11,337 nucleotides of DNA from Calditrichota bacterium (GCA_016934605.1 JAFGSO010000164.1:1-11337), one strand, 5' to 3'; positions 1 through 7,051 are shown, numbered from the stretch's first letter. Numbers and translations: made by a program. Notes: a model not told the origin generated them from the sequence alone.

Positions 1-101
1 GCCCGTCTGGCCGAAGGACAGGATACAAGATACAAGAAAGTGAATATAGAAAACAAAGAACAAAGTATAAAATACCGTTGGCAGTTGGCAGAACATAGTT
101 A

Positions 102-272
102 TCAGAAACCAGAAAGCAGTCTTCGTTACCGACGAGGAGAGACTGGTATTCCCGACTCCATGTGAACCTCCGGTTGACCTGTCGGGACTAAACCGTCGCT
201 GGTTTAGCCAGTAACCAGAAACCAGTTTTTAGCCAGCGACTTTAGTCGTTGGAACCAGAAACCAGAAGCCAG
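102..272. repeat. Degenerate CCAGAAACCAG repeats with nested palindromes
   Basis: Non-coding, repeat-rich DNA at the left edge. The unit CCAGAAACCAG or a close variant occurs at about 102-119, 211-225 and 251-272. Several inverted repeats lie between the copies: 151-156 with 181-186 (CCCGAC/GTCGGG, enclosing AACC/GGTT at 165-168 and 172-175), 188-194 with 201-207 (CTAAACC/GGTTTAG), 195-202 with 233-240 (GTCGCTGG/CCAGCGAC), and 233-240 with 245-252 with one mismatch. Some arms are shared, so the folds are mutually exclusive. This resembles REP-like intergenic repeats seen in many FCB-group genomes. No gene is seen in 1-451. Confidence 0.6.
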
Positions 273-331
273 CAATCATATCTGTTGAGTACTTGACATA
301 GCTCCGCCAGGTCAGTTACATAATCTTTGTT

Positions 332-350
332 CTGAATCCAGGGGATTCAG
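332..350. repeat. Short perfect hairpin CTGAATCC/GGATTCAG
   Basis: A perfect 8-bp inverted repeat (332-339 and 343-350) with a 3-nt loop lies about 100 bp beyond the 3' end of the leftward receiver-like gene. No T-run follows in either direction, so it is not a standard terminator. The arm GATTCAG/CTGAATC recurs in the inverted repeat at 8984-9015, which suggests a dispersed repeat family. Confidence 0.45.
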
Positions 351-451
351 GGAATTATCTTTGAAAAACAATCACTTATATCTGTATTACTAGATGCTGT
401 ATATGATAAATTTCATATCCAGCAGAAATCTTCATAAGATCAAAAATCCTT

Positions 452-874
452 TTATTTTGCTCTATCGTTTTCATGAAACCTTAAAAGAGCTTCAATCCTT
501 TCAACCAGTAATCTGGTATTATACGGTTTTTTAAAATAGTCCTTTATACCGGAACGAAAAGCACGAATCACTTCATCACGGGAGAGTCCATCATCGATAA
601 CCAGGATTTCCAGGAACGGTGCAGCTGCCTTTAATAATTTCAGGTTCAATAAATCTTCTTCAAAAGATTCGGAGAATTCAAAGATGAGAAGTTTGGAATG
701 TATTTCATCAAGATGTTGTTTGAGATAGTCAATATCTTCCAGCAACAGGACATCGGCATTTTTTTTAACCAGCTGGAGGAAGGAATCATCATCAATCAAA
801 TCCTTACCGTGGACCATGATTTGAGGTTTCACATTGCCCTCCACAAAATTGGCTTTTAAAACAAGGCAAGGCAT
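452..874 (-). CDS. Degenerate (pseudo-)receiver domain protein
   Basis: A single-domain, 140-residue protein resembling a response-regulator receiver (REC) domain with no output domain. The C-terminal half fits well: a hydrophobic strand ending near residue 94, then D-E-V-I-R-A-F-R-S-G-I-K-D-Y-F-K-K-P (100-117), matching the usual A..aGa.DYl.KP segment, with the conserved Lys at 116. The strand that normally carries the phosphorylated Asp reads L-L-I-F-E-F, putting Glu66 in that place. The Thr/Ser switch position is Asp94, and the acidic pair after strand 1 appears replaced by His-Gly (22-23). Phosphorylation is therefore unlikely by the standard mechanism. I chose the ATG at 874, preceded by a modest GAG-type ribosome site and giving a domain-sized product. 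The frame also opens at a TTG at 1009, but that start has no ribosome site. It lies downstream of the sigma-54 activator on the same strand, about 218 bp away. Confidence 0.6.
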   Translation of the reverse strand: MPCLVLKANFVEGNVKPQIMVHGKDLIDDDSFLQLVKKNADVLLLEDIDYLKQHLDEIHSKLLIFEFSESFEEDLLNLKLLKAAAPFLEILVIDDGLSRDEVIRAFRSGIKDYFKKPYNTRLLVERIEALLRFHENDRAK

Positions 875-1027
875 AATTTTCTCAATTTTATACAACTTAA
901 GTGCCAATCTGTAGATGCGAATGGAAAATAACAGAATTATTTCCTCAAGTTCAAAATAAACATAAACATACTCAAAATTACTTTTCCGGCGGGCATCAGT
1001 AACTAACAATAACGAGGGGTAAGATAT

Positions 1028-1062
1028 CCGGGTATTTATACCCGGTAGTGGGTAATATTACC
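1028..1062. repeat. Two adjacent palindromes between activator and receiver-like gene
   Basis: CCGGGTAT/ATACCCGG (1028-1035 and 1038-1045) is a perfect 8-bp inverted repeat with a 2-nt centre. Next to it lies the 12-bp palindrome GGTAATATTACC (1051-1062). They sit 30-65 nt past the stop codon of the sigma-54 activator. No T-run follows, so a simple intrinsic terminator is unlikely. An mRNA processing or stability hairpin, or a protein-binding site, is possible. The core TACCCGGTA is also found in the terminator at 3366-3399. Confidence 0.45.
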
Positions 1063-1092
1063 AGTTATGAAAGAGTGAAGGTAAGGGGAGTT

Positions 1093-2613
1093 TCAGGGGC
1101 GAATCTGATAATATTTCAGTTTTTGTCTGAAATTTTTTTCATGCATACCGGCTCTTTTTGCTGCCTGAGCAATGACCCCGGCAGATTTTTCCAGCATATT
1201 CTGTAAATATGTTTTCTCGAAGTTTTCCACAATTTTCCGTTTTGCTTCCTTGAATGAATCCTGAAAGTCGATCTCCTGCGATGGCGATGGAAACACTGCT
1301 TTATAGGTCCGCAATTCTTCTGGCAGATCACTAAGCTTTATGGTATCGTCTTTACAGAGAATGGCTGCTCTTTTAATAATATTTTCGAGCTCCCGCACGT
1401 TTCCGGGATAGTTGTAGGATTGAATAGCCGTTTGTGCCTCAGGACTTATTCTTTTATAACCATTTGATTCATTCAATGTTTTGCGGTTTAAAAAGTGATA
1501 AGCCAGTTGAAGAATATCTTCCTTCCGTTCTCTTAACGGGGGCAATTCCAGTTTTATAAGATTTAACCGATAGTATAAATCGTCCCTGAAACTGCCCTCA
1601 TCTACCAGCCGCTTTAAATCGCTTTTAGAAGCCGCTACAATCCGCACATCTACTGCCCGGACTTCATCACTGCCCAGAGGCGAAAATTCTCCCCATTGGA
1701 GTATACGCAACAATTTTACCTGGAGCATCGGGCTCATTTCATCAACCTCATCCAAAAAAATGGTGCTTCCATCGGCAACCTCAAATTTACCTTTATGATC
1801 CCGGACAGCTCCGGTAAAAGCTCCCCTTTTATAACCGAAAAATTCAGATTCCAGTAAATTCTCCGGAAAAGCTCCGCAATTCAAGGAAACCATCTTTTGA
1901 TGTCGCCTCTGACTGTTTTTATGGATGGCCCTGGCAATCAACTCCTTACCGGTACCGGTTTCTCCCTCAATCAACACCGGTACGTTTGTCTCAGCCACCT
2001 GCGTCACTACCTTTAATACATCCAGAAGTTTGGGATGACTTCCGATGATGGAATCGAAATCACCATTGATACTTACACTTTTTTCTTTGAATTCTTCCTG
2101 AGGAGCAGACTGATTTGCATCGATGAGGGTCAATATCTGCAGGGAGAGAAAATCCGTAAAATTTTGAAGTGTTGAAATCACATCTTCCCTGAAAATTCTG
2201 AATCTCTTCTTATGAGACAAATGGAGTATTCCGAAAAGTTTATTTTTTTTATACAATGGGAATACCAGAAAAGGAATAGTCCTGTGTTTTTTTTGAAGCT
2301 CTTCCTGATATTCCAGGAATTTTTCCCTGGTATTGTAATAATCCGGGAATCGTTCCTCCCGGGATAACAAAAAACGAAAAATGTTTCTTTCCTCATCATG
2401 TTCCGAGTTCGCCTGATTCTGCATTTTATTGTTTCTGCTTAAAACACAGTATTGATCTTCTTTACCATGACAGAAAATAATCAAACCCTTTTCAGCTTCA
2501 GAGATGTTGATGGCGAAATCGAGGGCGATAATCAACTTTCGGGTAGAATCCTCCTCTTTCATTATCAATCGCCCTACTTCGATGATTTTATGAAAATCGG
2601 ATGACTGAATCAT
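1093..2613 (-). CDS. Sigma-54-dependent transcriptional activator (GAF-AAA+-Fis HTH)
   Basis: A bacterial enhancer-binding protein that uses ATP hydrolysis to open promoters held by sigma-54 RNA polymerase. Residues 1-165 look like a GAF sensory domain. The AAA+ core spans about 187-435, with Walker A G-E-T-G-T-G-K-E (217-224), the sigma-54 contact loop G-A-F-T-G-A (264-269), Walker B ending L-D-E-V-D (287-291) and the sensor-II region G-N-V-R-E-L-E-N (404-411). A Fis-type helix-turn-helix closes the protein (about 472-506). All catalytic motifs are intact and 506 residues is normal for this architecture. The ATG at 2613 is preceded by AGGA at suitable spacing. There is no receiver domain, so control is probably through a GAF ligand or a partner; the pseudo-receiver gene downstream is a candidate. 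The GAF ligand and target genes cannot be read from the sequence. Confidence 0.93.
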   Translation of the reverse strand: MIQSSDFHKIIEVGRLIMKEEDSTRKLIIALDFAINISEAEKGLIIFCHGKEDQYCVLSRNNKMQNQANSEHDEERNIFRFLLSREERFPDYYNTREKFLEYQEELQKKHRTIPFLVFPLYKKNKLFGILHLSHKKRFRIFREDVISTLQNFTDFLSLQILTLIDANQSAPQEEFKEKSVSINGDFDSIIGSHPKLLDVLKVVTQVAETNVPVLIEGETGTGKELIARAIHKNSQRRHQKMVSLNCGAFPENLLESEFFGYKRGAFTGAVRDHKGKFEVADGSTIFLDEVDEMSPMLQVKLLRILQWGEFSPLGSDEVRAVDVRIVAASKSDLKRLVDEGSFRDDLYYRLNLIKLELPPLRERKEDILQLAYHFLNRKTLNESNGYKRISPEAQTAIQSYNYPGNVRELENIIKRAAILCKDDTIKLSDLPEELRTYKAVFPSPSQEIDFQDSFKEAKRKIVENFEKTYLQNMLEKSAGVIAQAAKRAGMHEKNFRQKLKYYQIRP

Positions 2614-3365
2614 ACTATCCTAATAGATTGATGAAACAAAGTCTTACTTATTAACACAAAATCGATCGAAATCAAAATCTTTTTCATCCTCTGACCAGAA
2701 AGAACAGGCATTGTCGTTTATACACCATAAGCAGTAAAATGAGGAGAATTGTCGTCAAATGTGTCCTCTGAAGAATGGATCTGAAAAGCGAATAGTAAAC
2801 TGAATATTGCTATCATAAATCTGTCCGATTTTTCGGAAGAGCACAATCAAAATCGTAAAGTTTATTGGCCGATTGTCTTGTATACCCCGGTTTATTGAGA
2901 CTCTATATTTAAGTATAAGAAGGATTCTGATTTCATCCGTAACATTTTTTCAAATTCAGACTATTTTTTTTATTCCAGTAACTATTTCCAATATTTACGA
3001 ATATATATGCAAATATTACATAAATCAAGATCAATATGTGTGACAGGACTCACTTAATTATAAGAATTCTTAAACTTCAGCTGCCCGGATCACAGAGTGG
3101 CTTTCCGGCAAAAATCTTATTAAAATCCATTTTTTACCCCAACCCTGTAAAGTATTCGGCCAGACAGACCCGCCGGGTCGCCTTTGCGCGACTGAGATTG
3201 AAATCAGGGTATAAGAGGATGGTGATCTATCCTATTGTTTCACATTCTGATTTTTCGGGATTTTTCGCGTTCATCCTGAAACAACACAGATTGATTTGTG
3301 TATATCTATCTTTCATTTTAACTGTTAGATTTCAATATGTCGGGTTATGCACATAATCATTTAAA
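2614..3365. other. Gene-poor AT-rich intergenic region
   Basis: No convincing gene is seen in this stretch. It is AT-rich with a more GC-rich patch around 3160-3200. An open frame of 106 codons on the + strand (3036-3356) has no ribosome site, is rich in Arg/Ile/Leu/Phe with no domain pattern, and is probably chance or decayed sequence. The leader and promoter of the leftward sigma-54 activator should lie in 2614-2800, but I could not assign convincing promoter boxes. Confidence 0.5.
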
Positions 3366-3399
3366 AAAATTACCCGGTAATTATATACCGGGTAATTTT
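3366..3399 (-). terminator. Intrinsic terminator (14-bp perfect hairpin)
   Basis: A perfect 14-bp inverted repeat (arms 3366-3379 and 3386-3399, 6-nt loop) with core TACCCGGTA/TACCGGGTA. Read leftward, the GC-containing stem runs into seven consecutive T residues (the A-run at 3363-3369), the classic form of a rho-independent terminator. It lies about 90 bp past the stop of the outer-membrane protein gene at 3489. On the + strand it has only four T's, so any rightward activity would be weaker. Confidence 0.75.
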
Positions 3400-3488
3400 A
3401 ATCTCACATCTAACTTATTATCATGAAAAAACAGCCTTCTACAATCATAAAATTATATCAGTATCCGATATCCAGAATTGGAAAATTT

Positions 3489-4094
3489 CTAGAAGAAGAA
3501 ACGGATAAAAACTAAACCCCTGGTACTGATCAGCGTGTCACTGATATCAACATCAGAACCCTCAATCTCTGATGAAAGACTGGCATACATAACCTGAGCT
3601 TCGGCACCCAGGCTGAAACTGTTGGAAAAGAAATATTCACCACCGACAGCCGGGGCAATGAAAAAACCGGAAGTGCTGTATTCGTCAGTCTGGGTAACTC
3701 CTCCAAAGGTCTCTTCCTCCTTCAATTTCAAACTCAAGTAACCTATCCGGGCACCGTAATAAATGGTGGAAGATTTCATAACCGACTGTGGAAAAATTCC
3801 CAGTCCGAATCGATATTGAGTGGCCGTGTATTCCTCCTTATTTCCCTGCAATTCCCAAGTGTTTTTTCCATTATAAAATCCTATTTCAGGTTCCAGCCTG
3901 AAGCTTTGCGACATTACGATGGGAACAATAATACTATGATTGTATGCACTTCCTTCAGATGCCCCAAATTCAAAAATCTGGTGAATATCCACAACCGATA
4001 TGCCAATACCCCACCCGCTCTCAGGCTGTGCCTGTACCTGTCCAACCACGAAAAAACTGATAACAACCAGTAGAATAACAGCATTTCTTATCAT
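3489..4094 (-). CDS. Small outer-membrane beta-barrel protein
   Basis: A 201-residue predicted outer-membrane protein of the general OmpA/OmpW-like barrel type. Residues 1-23 form a signal peptide: Arg near the start, a hydrophobic core of L/V/I/F, and cleavage near V-Q-A-Q. The rest alternates short amphipathic strands with polar loops, for example Y-R-F-G-L-G-I-F, I-Y-Y-G-A-R-I-G-Y and S-L-G-A-E-A-Q-V-M-Y. It ends in F-I-R-F-F-F; a terminal aromatic residue is the usual signal for barrel insertion. Length and strand spacing suit about eight strands. The ATG at 4094 has a strong AGGAGGT ribosome site (4099-4105). It appears to be a single-gene unit ending at the hairpin at 3366-3399. Ligand and exact role are unknown. 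Confidence 0.8.
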   Translation of the reverse strand: MIRNAVILLVVISFFVVGQVQAQPESGWGIGISVVDIHQIFEFGASEGSAYNHSIIVPIVMSQSFRLEPEIGFYNGKNTWELQGNKEEYTATQYRFGLGIFPQSVMKSSTIYYGARIGYLSLKLKEEETFGGVTQTDEYSTSGFFIAPAVGGEYFFSNSFSLGAEAQVMYASLSSEIEGSDVDISDTLISTRGLVFIRFFF

Positions 4095-4225
4095 GATAAC
4101 CTCCTGATTTAATAGATGAGTTGAGAAGTGAATAAAAAACCTCAGACTGTTATTTAATTAAAATATCTGAGAAATTTTGCTCCTAATATAGTCATTGAAC
4201 TATAAATATGCAAAACAAAATGACT

Positions 4226-4514
4226 TCCTAAAAATTAATATCATTATGTCTTCAACTCAGCTAAACGAGATAATACTCATACTTTTTAATATTTTGATCC
4301 TTATTCAACCTCCCCCTCTTCCCCCTTCCTTACTAAGGAGGGGGATTATGGTGGAGGTCGCTATATCTATAATATATAATATATTATATCGTTTTTACAG
4401 AACATCTTTCTATATCTTTATTAAATGATTGTAGAAACCAAAAGAATTTTTCTAAAATGTAATATTATACAATAAGCTGAGTTAAGGAGGTAATCCTAAA
4501 AATTAATATCATTA
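4226..4514. repeat. MITE-like structure with 21-bp direct and 9-bp inverted repeats
   Basis: The 21-bp sequence TCCTAAAAATTAATATCATTA occurs identically at 4226-4246 and 4494-4514 in direct orientation. Just inside lie inverted copies of AACTCAGCT (4254-4262) and AGCTGAGTT (4475-4483). The roughly 230-bp interior is AT-rich, holds the C/G-rich palindrome at 4308-4358 and the AT palindrome around 4370-4387, and has no credible gene. Inverted ends within direct repeats fit a non-autonomous mobile element or its remnant. However, the direct repeat is long for a target duplication, and the gaps between repeats differ on the two sides (7 and 10 nt). Nested repeats of another origin are possible. 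Confidence 0.5.
4308..4358. repeat. C-tract/G-tract palindromic element
   Basis: An imperfect long palindrome. The outer arms are ACCTCC (4308-4313) and GGAGGT (4353-4358). The inner arms are a C-rich run ending TTCCTTA and the matching TAAGGAGGGGG around a tiny loop near 4333. Elements of this CCCCCTT...AAGGGGG type are dispersed in many environmental bacterial genomes as REP-like repeats. No T-run follows. It lies inside the larger repeat structure. Confidence 0.6.
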
Positions 4515-5144
4515 AATCATCGTTTTACAAAATTATATCATAAAAAAATTGGTAGATAAGAGGTGTTCCAAAAGCATAAAACCCATGAATGAGCTATTTG
4601 ATCAGAAAGGAAAATGACTTCAGAAATAATTTTAAAATAAACGCCCACAGGAAGAAACGGTATCTTGGAATTCATCGATTGCTTACTATTTTAACATTGA
4701 CATTGCGGTACCTCTGAATAGAACCAGCTGTTTAATACGATAAACTACCTTCCTTGTTAAGCACTACCACGAAATAAATGAATCTCCTAAAAAATACCCG
4801 GAGAGCTACATGAATATCAATTATTTTTAAAACAGCACAAAATGTCTTGACTTTCTGCAAGAAATTTAATTTATTAAATGTAAGAATTATTAAGAATGAA
4901 TCTCAATTCTGAAAGGAAGGTTTTTGTATTCTCGGTAACTATACAATATTGAATTATTGGGTGTTCTCAATTTACTATAAAAATTTAGGGGGGGGGGATA
5001 AATGATTGAATTTTTGGCTTCCAGGTGCCTTTTAATATATAATAGATACAATCAAAATCGACATCCCATCGGACATTCTGCTTTGTTCTAAAGAGTGAAA
5101 TGAAGCCGGAAATATTTAAATTCAAACCTCTCTAGACAAACAGC
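4515..5144. other. AT-rich intergenic region with G10 tract
   Basis: About 630 bp with no supportable gene. The notable item is ten consecutive G residues at 4988-4997, about 255 bp upstream of the cytochrome-like cassette, in otherwise AT-rich DNA. A 29-codon frame opening at an ATG just after the tract has no recognisable features and is not called. The promoter of the rightward cassette probably lies in the later part of this stretch or in 5145-5250, but I could not assign it. Confidence 0.5.
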
Positions 5145-5255
5145 ATGAATCACTCATTCACTTTGAGAATCGCAGCAATGAATATGAAAATGTGTGTTCA
5201 GCAGATGAAAGCCATCCTGTTGGCAGAAGATAAAATAACAGGAGAGATTGGATGA
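5145..5255 (+). CDS. Possible short leader ORF overlapping the cytochrome-barrel gene
   Basis: An ATG-initiated frame of 36 codons (starting M-N-H-S-F-T-L-R, Met-rich in the middle, ending T-G-E-I-G). Its TGA stop overlaps the ATG of the next gene in an ATGA arrangement, the geometry used for translational coupling. The ribosome site of the next gene lies inside it. Against it: there is no clear ribosome site before its own ATG, the peptide is short, and no family is recognised. It may be a leader peptide or a chance frame. Confidence 0.2.
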   Translation: MNHSFTLRIAAMNMKMCVQQMKAILLAEDKITGEIG

Positions 5256-6508
5256 AAAAAGTTATAAAATCTCCACTCCGTTTATCAGTATTTATATTAT
5301 GTTTTCTTTATCTTACCGGTATCCCTTTCTTTTCTAAACGATATCAGGCTGAAAGCGGAGAGATTGCTTCCGTAAAAAAGGATGTTCCAGATGAATTATC
5401 AGGCCGGGTTGTCGAGATATTCAATAGAAGCTGTACCGGTGCCGGCTGTCACTCCGGCACCAATCCGCAGATGGGCCTTAAGTTGACGGAAGAGGCCTAT
5501 TTTCAAACCACAGTAAACCGGGCCAGCGTCGAAAAACCAGATCTACTGCGCATAAATCCCGGTAAACCGGACAGCAGTTACCTGGTGATGAAGATAATAG
5601 ATGCAGAAAACATCACCGGATTGCAAATGCCATTCGGGAGAGATCCCTTAACCGAAAGTGAAATTTCCACTATTGTGGACTGGATCAAAAACCTGAGTTC
5701 AGATCAGAAAATCTCGGAGACTCCATCTCCAAAATTTCCTCTGTTACCATTCAACGGCTGGAAGGTTGTCAATATTCCCACATCGCGCACCGTGGATGCC
5801 GGGCGTTGGTATTTTCTGATCGCACATCGCTTTCTGCCGAATGTAAACAACGGTTATGATGCCTTTTATGGCCTGGATGGACCTGCCAATATTTTCCTCA
5901 ACTTCGGATATGCGTTTACCGATCGTTTTTATGTAAATCTGGCGCGAAGCAATGTCGGAGACAATGTTGAGCTGGATGTGCGTTACGGATTGAAGGATCA
6001 GTATGAAGGGGATAATATACCGCTGGCTGCCGGTGTACAGTTCTCGATCAACTGGATTAGTGAAAAAAGACAGGGAAAAGACCGCTTTCGCCCGGAAGTA
6101 TTTAAATACAGCCTGCAGGCGAGTGTTGCCCATCACATCCGGGATGGATTGGCCGTGATCCTTGTCCCCGGATTATTAATAAATCCGGACAGTGAAACAG
6201 CTTCGGAAGATCCGCTGATAACCATCGGGATGGGTGGAAAAATCCATGTTTATAAATCAATTTCACTCGTCGGAGAGTGGATCCCCATGGTATCCGGCTA
6301 TATTCTCACCCAGGCTTTTGGTAATTATAACCGATTTGACACCTGGGCTGGGGGCATGGAAATTGCCGTGGGTGGACATGTATTCCAGATTATTTTAACC
6401 AATTCCACCGGGCTCACCACGGATCAGTATATGCGTGGCGGTGATCTGGATATCCGTGACGGAGATATGCGACTGGGCTTTAATATTTTCAGAATTCTGG
6501 AATTTTAA
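5252..6508 (+). CDS. CX4CH cytochrome-like domain fused to DUF5777-like outer-membrane barrel
   Basis: A 418-residue, two-part envelope protein. Residues 1-30 are a signal peptide or N-terminal anchor (basic start, hydrophobic 11-27). About 45-148 is a monoheme cytochrome-like domain: C61-T-G-A-G-C66-H67 (C-X4-C-H, wider than the usual C-X2-C-H), P-G-K-P-D-S-S-Y-L-V (103-112) and M126-P-F-G, where the Met is a candidate distal iron ligand. After a Pro/Ser linker, about 165-418 resembles the DUF5777 beta-barrel family: V-V-N-I-P near 172, A-H-R-F near 191, F-Y-G-L-D near 205, then alternating amphipathic strands ending in Phe. The ATG at 5252 has a GGAGAG ribosome site. It is the first gene of the cassette, with the next starting 10 bp downstream. 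I infer an outer-membrane redox protein with a periplasmic heme; the heme and barrel assignments come from motif recognition only. Confidence 0.8.
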   Translation: MKKVIKSPLRLSVFILCFLYLTGIPFFSKRYQAESGEIASVKKDVPDELSGRVVEIFNRSCTGAGCHSGTNPQMGLKLTEEAYFQTTVNRASVEKPDLLRINPGKPDSSYLVMKIIDAENITGLQMPFGRDPLTESEISTIVDWIKNLSSDQKISETPSPKFPLLPFNGWKVVNIPTSRTVDAGRWYFLIAHRFLPNVNNGYDAFYGLDGPANIFLNFGYAFTDRFYVNLARSNVGDNVELDVRYGLKDQYEGDNIPLAAGVQFSINWISEKRQGKDRFRPEVFKYSLQASVAHHIRDGLAVILVPGLLINPDSETASEDPLITIGMGGKIHVYKSISLVGEWIPMVSGYILTQAFGNYNRFDTWAGGMEIAVGGHVFQIILTNSTGLTTDQYMRGGDLDIRDGDMRLGFNIFRILEF

Positions 6509-6512
6509 GGAG
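6507..6512 (+). promoter_or_regulatory. Ribosome binding site fixing the lipoprotein start
   Basis: AAGGAG overlaps the TAA stop of the barrel gene and lies 6 nt before the ATG at 6519. It selects this start over an in-frame ATG at 6435, which lies inside the upstream coding region. The tight spacing suggests translational coupling. Confidence 0.8.
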
Positions 6513-6518
6513 AAACTA

Positions 6519-6950
6519 ATGAAACTTGAATATAATATTTATGGGAAACTTCTCGTTTTCATATTCTCTTTTCTGGTTGTTTTCTCGTGCGAGCGTGCCG
6601 GTCCTGTGGAACAGGAACCACCTTCACAGGCCACCTTCAACAATATCCAGACCAGCATTTTTAATCAGTCATGTGCTCTGTCGAACTGCCATGCAGGCAG
6701 CTCCGCACCATTCGGCCTGGACTTGAGCGCAGAAAGCAGCTACAATAATCTGGTGAATGTTGCCAGCCAGGAGGTACCCTCTCTGCTTCGGGTGGATCCC
6801 GGTGAACCGGACAGTAGCTATCTGGTTTTGAAAGTGGAGGGAGCTTCCGGTATTATTGGACAGAGGATGCCGATTGGCGGAAATCCACTCTCCGCGGAAC
6901 AGATTAATCTGATCCGGGAATGGATCAATAATGGTGCCCCGAATAACTGA
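6519..6950 (+). CDS. CX4CH cytochrome-like lipoprotein
   Basis: A 143-residue lipoprotein carrying one cytochrome-like domain. Residues 9-23 are hydrophobic and lead into a lipobox, V-F-S-C24, so Cys24 should be lipidated after signal peptidase II cleavage. A short Pro/Glu-rich tether (28-37) precedes the domain. It contains C52-A-L-S-N-C57-H58 (C-X4-C-H), P-G-E-P-D-S-S-Y-L-V (94-103) and M117-P-I-G, and ends in an amphipathic helix with I-R-E-W-I-N-N-G-A. The domain aligns without gaps to those of both neighbouring genes, pointing to tandem duplication followed by change of anchoring. It is the middle gene of the cassette. I infer a membrane-tethered electron carrier between the barrel fusion and the secreted paralog. 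Whether it faces the periplasm or the cell surface cannot be decided. Confidence 0.8.
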   Translation: MKLEYNIYGKLLVFIFSFLVVFSCERAGPVEQEPPSQATFNNIQTSIFNQSCALSNCHAGSSAPFGLDLSAESSYNNLVNVASQEVPSLLRVDPGEPDSSYLVLKVEGASGIIGQRMPIGGNPLSAEQINLIREWINNGAPNN

Positions 6951-7041
6951 AATTTATTTTGCAATACATGTATGGGTACGGCCAAAAAAATTCAAGAACA
7001 TACCAAAAAATCCATCAAATTCTTAACAAATAAAAAGAGTT

Positions 7042-7047
7042 GGAGGA
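7042..7047 (+). promoter_or_regulatory. Ribosome binding site fixing the start at 7052
   Basis: GGAGGA lies 4 nt before the ATG at 7052. It rules out the in-frame TTG at 7040, which overlaps this site, and places a well-formed signal peptide exactly at the N-terminus. Confidence 0.8.
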
Positions 7048-7051
7048 TAGT

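Noticed and set aside
102..272. CRISPR array
   Set aside because: The repeat units are short, diverged and irregularly spaced, with no uniform spacers and no cas genes nearby.
875..1009. N-terminal extension of the receiver-like protein to a TTG start
   Set aside because: The TTG has no ribosome site, the added 45 residues do not fit the receiver fold, and the ATG at 874 gives a domain-sized protein.
3036..3356. 106-codon open frame on the + strand
   Set aside because: No ribosome site, no domain pattern and a composition unlike the real genes nearby. It is more likely chance or decayed sequence.
4195..4428. 77-codon open frame on the + strand
   Set aside because: It runs straight through the C/G-rich palindrome and AT repeats; its peptide is translated repeat DNA.
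5014..5029. Candidate sigma-54 promoter TTGGC...TGCC upstream of the cytochrome-like cassette
   Set aside because: The GG and GC elements are separated by 9 nt instead of the strictly kept 10, and the remaining bases match poorly.
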